From: Planctomycetota bacterium
GTDB taxonomy: Bacteria; Planctomycetota; Brocadiia; Brocadiales; Brocadiaceae
Length of the DNA: 7,132 bases
Direction: 5' to 3'
Assembly: GCA_023261465.1 (NCBI GenBank)
Contig: JAHFOW010000147.1
Location: 1-7,132 of the forward strand
Both the position numbers and the translations under genes were made by a program. The notes below the pieces were generated by a model. The model was not told the origin of the DNA, did no database searches, and saw only the letters and a program-made list of their open reading frames with translations. Within the stretch, counting starts at the first letter, position 1. Every line of letters begins with the position of its first letter. Positions 4,120 to 7,132 of the stretch are shown one piece after another.

Positions 4120-7066
4120 AACATTTGCTTTAGAACCCCGTTTTGAAAAAAAGGTAGAAAAAGAAAAACAAGATGTTAACTATAAATTCCGGCTACCGGG
4201 GATCGTTAGTTCCTATGTAAACAGAATGTATGTAGACCCCGATCGTATCAAAACGGTAGAGATGCTGAAAGAAGCGCTTTCCTGGGAAGAAAGGATTATC
4301 CCCGAAGTATTAACCGACTTTACCGAAAACACAAACACGGAAACAATAACCGTAGACGATGTTTCGAAAACATATGACCTGTCAAAAATACACCGCACCA
4401 AAGACATGGTCGAGATACTCCAGGACGCCCTTACCTTTATCAATGCGCGGAGCCATCTCAACGACCCTCTCACCACAAATGATATAGAATACACCGCAAT
4501 CAATGGCATGCTTACACAATTAGATCCGCACTCAATTATTTTACCGCCGAAGGAATTCGACGAGTTCAGGATTGGCACCACCGGTAAATTTGGCGGCCTC
4601 GGCATGGTTGTGGGATCACGAGAAGGGATATTGACCGTCATTTCGCCAATTGACGGCACTCCGGCCTCAAGGTCAGGGATGAAGGCGGGTGACAAAATTG
4701 TTGAAATAGACGGCGAGTCTACGGTTAACATGAATCTTACAGAATCGGTTGGAAAATTACGCGGAGATCCCGGAACGATGGTTACCCTTTCTGTTTTAAC
4801 AGAAAAGGCAGCCCAGCCAAAATTGTTTACCCTGAAACGGGAAATTATTGCCATTCCTACTGTCGAATCGTCATTATTGGATAATAGCCTGGGTTATATA
4901 AAAATCAGAAACTTTCAGGATGATACATCCCAGTGCCTCAATGAGCACCTGAAACGTCTGAAGGTATCTAACAACAATAGTAAATTGAAGGGATTAATTA
5001 TCGATTTACGGAACAATTCCGGCGGACTCCTGGATCAGGCTATAGAGGTTGCCGATAAATTTCTCGAAAAGGGTGTTATTGTTGTCACGGTTGGTCCGGG
5101 CGGCCATCCAAGAGAAATTCAGGAGGCAAGAAAACTTGAAACAGACGAAGAGTTCTATCCAATTGTAACGCTTGTCGACGCGGGAAGCGCATCCGGAGCG
5201 GAAATTGTCGCAGGCGCACTGAAAGAAAATAACCGGGCAGTCATTGTTGGCGACAGAAGTTTCGGCAAGGGCTCAGTACAACAACTCATTGAGCTTATGG
5301 ACGGCTCTGCATTAAAGTTAACTATTGCCAAGTACCTTAACCCATTGTTCACCGATATCCAATCGGTCGGGATTACGCCCGATATTCAGCTTATTCCTGT
5401 AACCGTTGCAAAGGATAATATCAATCTTTTCCGTGGTATTACTGCCCTCCGGGAAGAAGACCTTAAGCAGCATCTCGATGAGCATCCAAAAGGCGACAAA
5501 CCTTATGCTACGGTTAAGTATTTTTCCGAAGCCAAAGAAAAGGTAAAACCAGAAGAACACGATGAAGGGGTTGATGAAGAAACAGGAGACCCGTACAAGT
5601 TGCCGGATTTCAATAAGGACTTTCACGTCCTCTTTGCAAAGAAATTACTCTTGCATGCTAATACATGGCAGAGAGAAACCATCCTACAGAATTCATCGCC
5701 TCTGGTGGATGAAACAACGCTATCTGAGGGAGAAAAAATCGCCCAGGCACTCCAAAAACTTGACGTTGACTGGTCAACAGGCACAAGCTCAGGAAATGCA
5801 AAATCAACCGCTTCCTTCTCTACGAATCCATCTCTTGGGCGAGTGAAGGCCGGAAATAAGATCACCATTACGGTAAATGTAAAGAATACCGGGGAAACCC
5901 CTCTGTATCAAGTGCGCGGAATCTCTTCATGTAAGAATGGCCTTTTTGAAAAACTAGAGTTTATCTTTGGAAAAATTGATAAAGATGTTACAAAATCTTA
6001 TTCAACTACCGTTGAAATTCCCAAAAGCTCTCTCGACCGGCAAGACGAGGTTACTATTAAATTTGACGAGCTTAATAAAAATAATCCGGCGGATATCAAG
6101 CTGAACATTATTACTGAGGCATTACCACGCCCGCTCTTTGCGTATTCCTATCAGATTATGGACACCGTAAAAGACTCATCAAAAAATAACGGCGATGGTC
6201 TCATTCAGGCGGGGGAAGATATAGACCTGCTGGTACTGGTAAAAAATATCGGAGACGGCGTCGCTGAAAAAAGTGTGGTAACCGTAAAAAATTTGAGCAA
6301 CAAAGACATATTTATAAAAAACGGCAGGGTGGAAACCGGGCCGGTAAACCCGGGGGAAACAAAAGAGGTAAAACTATCCTTTGTTGTAAAGGAAACCGTA
6401 TCATCGGATAAGTTCACCATGGATATGCTCATATCAGATACCATTTTCGGAACGTTCCTATCCAACAAACTAAATTTCCCCATTACCGGTGGAAGGCCAA
6501 AGATAACTCAGACGCCCTGTGTTTTAAAAATCAATAAAAATCATACTCCGCTGTATGGTGGAATGTCGTTCGACTCGCCGGTAGTATCAATGATGGGGGA
6601 AGGAGCGCTCGCTCAGTCTGATGCAAGAAACACCGATTGGTATCATGTTGCGTTACCAAACAACCATTCCGGATGGGTTGCAAAAAAGGCTGTTATTGAA
6701 GTAAATAACGCAGATTTCAAACCAGGCGTCTGGGAACCTTTTATACAACGAATACCACCAACCATTACCTTGAGTAAATCCCTGTCGAATATTTTGGTTG
6801 GAAGCGACCGATTACCTTTGTCGGTTGTTATAGATGACGATGTATTCGTAAAACATGCCTACGTTATGGTTAATAATGACAAGGTATTTTACAAATCCAA
6901 CAAAATTGCAAATCCAAAAGATCAGAACAAACTCGAAATTAACACCAGCTTCCCTTTAAAGGATGGGCCTAATATAGTAACAATTATTGCACGCGATGAC
7001 CAGGACCTGGTCACGGTCAAATCCTTTATTGCTACGAAAGGCATCACTGTCGCAAAAGGATCATAA
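4040..7066 (+). CDS. Secreted S41 C-terminal processing protease with PDZ, CARDB-like, SH3-like and Ig-like modules (1008 aa)
   Basis: This is a Ctp/Prc-family serine protease, which recognises and cuts substrate C-termini in the periplasm. The ATG at 4040 is preceded by AAGGA (4028-4032) at a good distance. Residues 1-30 form a signal peptide (cleavage likely after TFA). A helical N-terminal region leads to MLTQLDPHS (157-165), then a PDZ domain (about 182-256, starting GKFGGLGMVVG). The S41 core is about 281-455: DLRNNSGG at 322-329, nucleophile S385 in GSASGAEIVAGAL, general base K410 in SFGKGSVQQ exactly 25 residues later as in E. coli Prc, and Q414. Residues 456-588 are charged and partly acidic, ending ALQKLDVDW. 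The tail has a CARDB/Ig-like module (589-696), a second (697-815, with a Ca-loop-like NNGDGLIQAGED), an SH3-like module (about 823-887, with GWV at 878-880) and an Ig-like module (900-1002). Typical CtpA/B proteins have 400-500 residues. No frameshift is seen. The substrate is unknown; SH3 suggests cell-wall or protein binding, which is inference. Confidence 0.85.
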   Translation: MNSKFISKYLPVLFITLSSVFSLCNHKTFALEPRFEKKVEKEKQDVNYKFRLPGIVSSYVNRMYVDPDRIKTVEMLKEALSWEERIIPEVLTDFTENTNTETITVDDVSKTYDLSKIHRTKDMVEILQDALTFINARSHLNDPLTTNDIEYTAINGMLTQLDPHSIILPPKEFDEFRIGTTGKFGGLGMVVGSREGILTVISPIDGTPASRSGMKAGDKIVEIDGESTVNMNLTESVGKLRGDPGTMVTLSVLTEKAAQPKLFTLKREIIAIPTVESSLLDNSLGYIKIRNFQDDTSQCLNEHLKRLKVSNNNSKLKGLIIDLRNNSGGLLDQAIEVADKFLEKGVIVVTVGPGGHPREIQEARKLETDEEFYPIVTLVDAGSASGAEIVAGALKENNRAVIVGDRSFGKGSVQQLIELMDGSALKLTIAKYLNPLFTDIQSVGITPDIQLIPVTVAKDNINLFRGITALREEDLKQHLDEHPKGDKPYATVKYFSEAKEKVKPEEHDEGVDEETGDPYKLPDFNKDFHVLFAKKLLLHANTWQRETILQNSSPLVDETTLSEGEKIAQALQKLDVDWSTGTSSGNAKSTASFSTNPSLGRVKAGNKITITVNVKNTGETPLYQVRGISSCKNGLFEKLEFIFGKIDKDVTKSYSTTVEIPKSSLDRQDEVTIKFDELNKNNPADIKLNIITEALPRPLFAYSYQIMDTVKDSSKNNGDGLIQAGEDIDLLVLVKNIGDGVAEKSVVTVKNLSNKDIFIKNGRVETGPVNPGETKEVKLSFVVKETVSSDKFTMDMLISDTIFGTFLSNKLNFPITGGRPKITQTPCVLKINKNHTPLYGGMSFDSPVVSMMGEGALAQSDARNTDWYHVALPNNHSGWVAKKAVIEVNNADFKPGVWEPFIQRIPPTITLSKSLSNILVGSDRLPLSVVIDDDVFVKHAYVMVNNDKVFYKSNKIANPKDQNKLEINTSFPLKDGPNIVTIIARDDQDLVTVKSFIATKGITVAKGS

Positions 7067-7083
7067 GGATTATTGTAAATCCT
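7066..7083 (+). terminator. Short hairpin just after the protease stop
   Basis: AGGATT (7066-7071) can pair with AATCCT (7078-7083) around a 6-nt loop, overlapping the last base of the stop codon. The stem is short and AT-rich, and no T run follows, so it is at best a weak intrinsic terminator. The last 50 bases of the window show no start of a further gene that I can support. Confidence 0.15.
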
Positions 7084-7132
7084 AACCAGAACAAGCCGGA
7101 AGAGTAAAGCAAGAAAAATCGTAATAGGTCGC

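Noticed and set aside
4213..4854. 213-codon minus-strand open frame within the protease gene
   Set aside because: It is antisense to the PDZ/N-terminal region of a clearly coding protein and shows no recognisable domain.
1..7132. CRISPR array, tRNA/rRNA genes, toxin-antitoxin or defence island
   Set aside because: No regularly spaced repeats, RNA gene signatures or recognisable defence genes were seen on either strand.

Overview
This window is a stack of transposon sequence followed by one intact housekeeping-type gene. The style of the transposases, the STAS-like gene remnant and the very long, many-domain S41 protease suggest an anaerobic, IS-rich bacterium such as an anammox planctomycete (Kuenenia/Brocadia type). 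That assignment is an inference from protein style only, because the window carries no taxonomic marker gene.

Left part, positions 1-2161: a short 3' remnant of an IS66-type transposase (minus strand, 73-261) abuts a complete IS1634/IS4-type element (263-2161). The element has perfect 18-bp terminal inverted repeats, a full-length DDE transposase (427-2094) and a consensus promoter (392-420) that would start transcription at or next to the ATG, giving a leaderless mRNA. No target duplication is visible, and the two flanks come from unrelated genes, so the locus was rearranged during or after insertion.

Middle part, 2157-3748: a 60-codon remnant of a STAS-like regulatory protein on the minus strand (no ATG, truncated by the IS1634-type repeat) is followed by a decayed IS630 copy (about 2341-3438). 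The IS630 transposase (2343-3383, minus) can be rebuilt across a nonsense codon and two opposite one-base indels in A runs. It is flanked by a TTATACT direct repeat. Beyond it lies the C-terminal end of a second, different IS1634-like transposase (3464-3748).

Right part, 3749-7132: a 185-bp AT-rich gap holds a good sigma70-type promoter (3872-3900). It reads into a possible small membrane peptide (3934-4119) and then a 1008-residue secreted C-terminal processing protease (4040-7066). That protein has PDZ and S41 domains with an intact Ser-Lys-Gln catalytic set, followed by an unusually long tail of two CARDB/Ig-like modules, an SH3-like module and a terminal Ig-like module. The protease is the only gene here with a likely cellular function. 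I see no CRISPR array, defence system or RNA gene.
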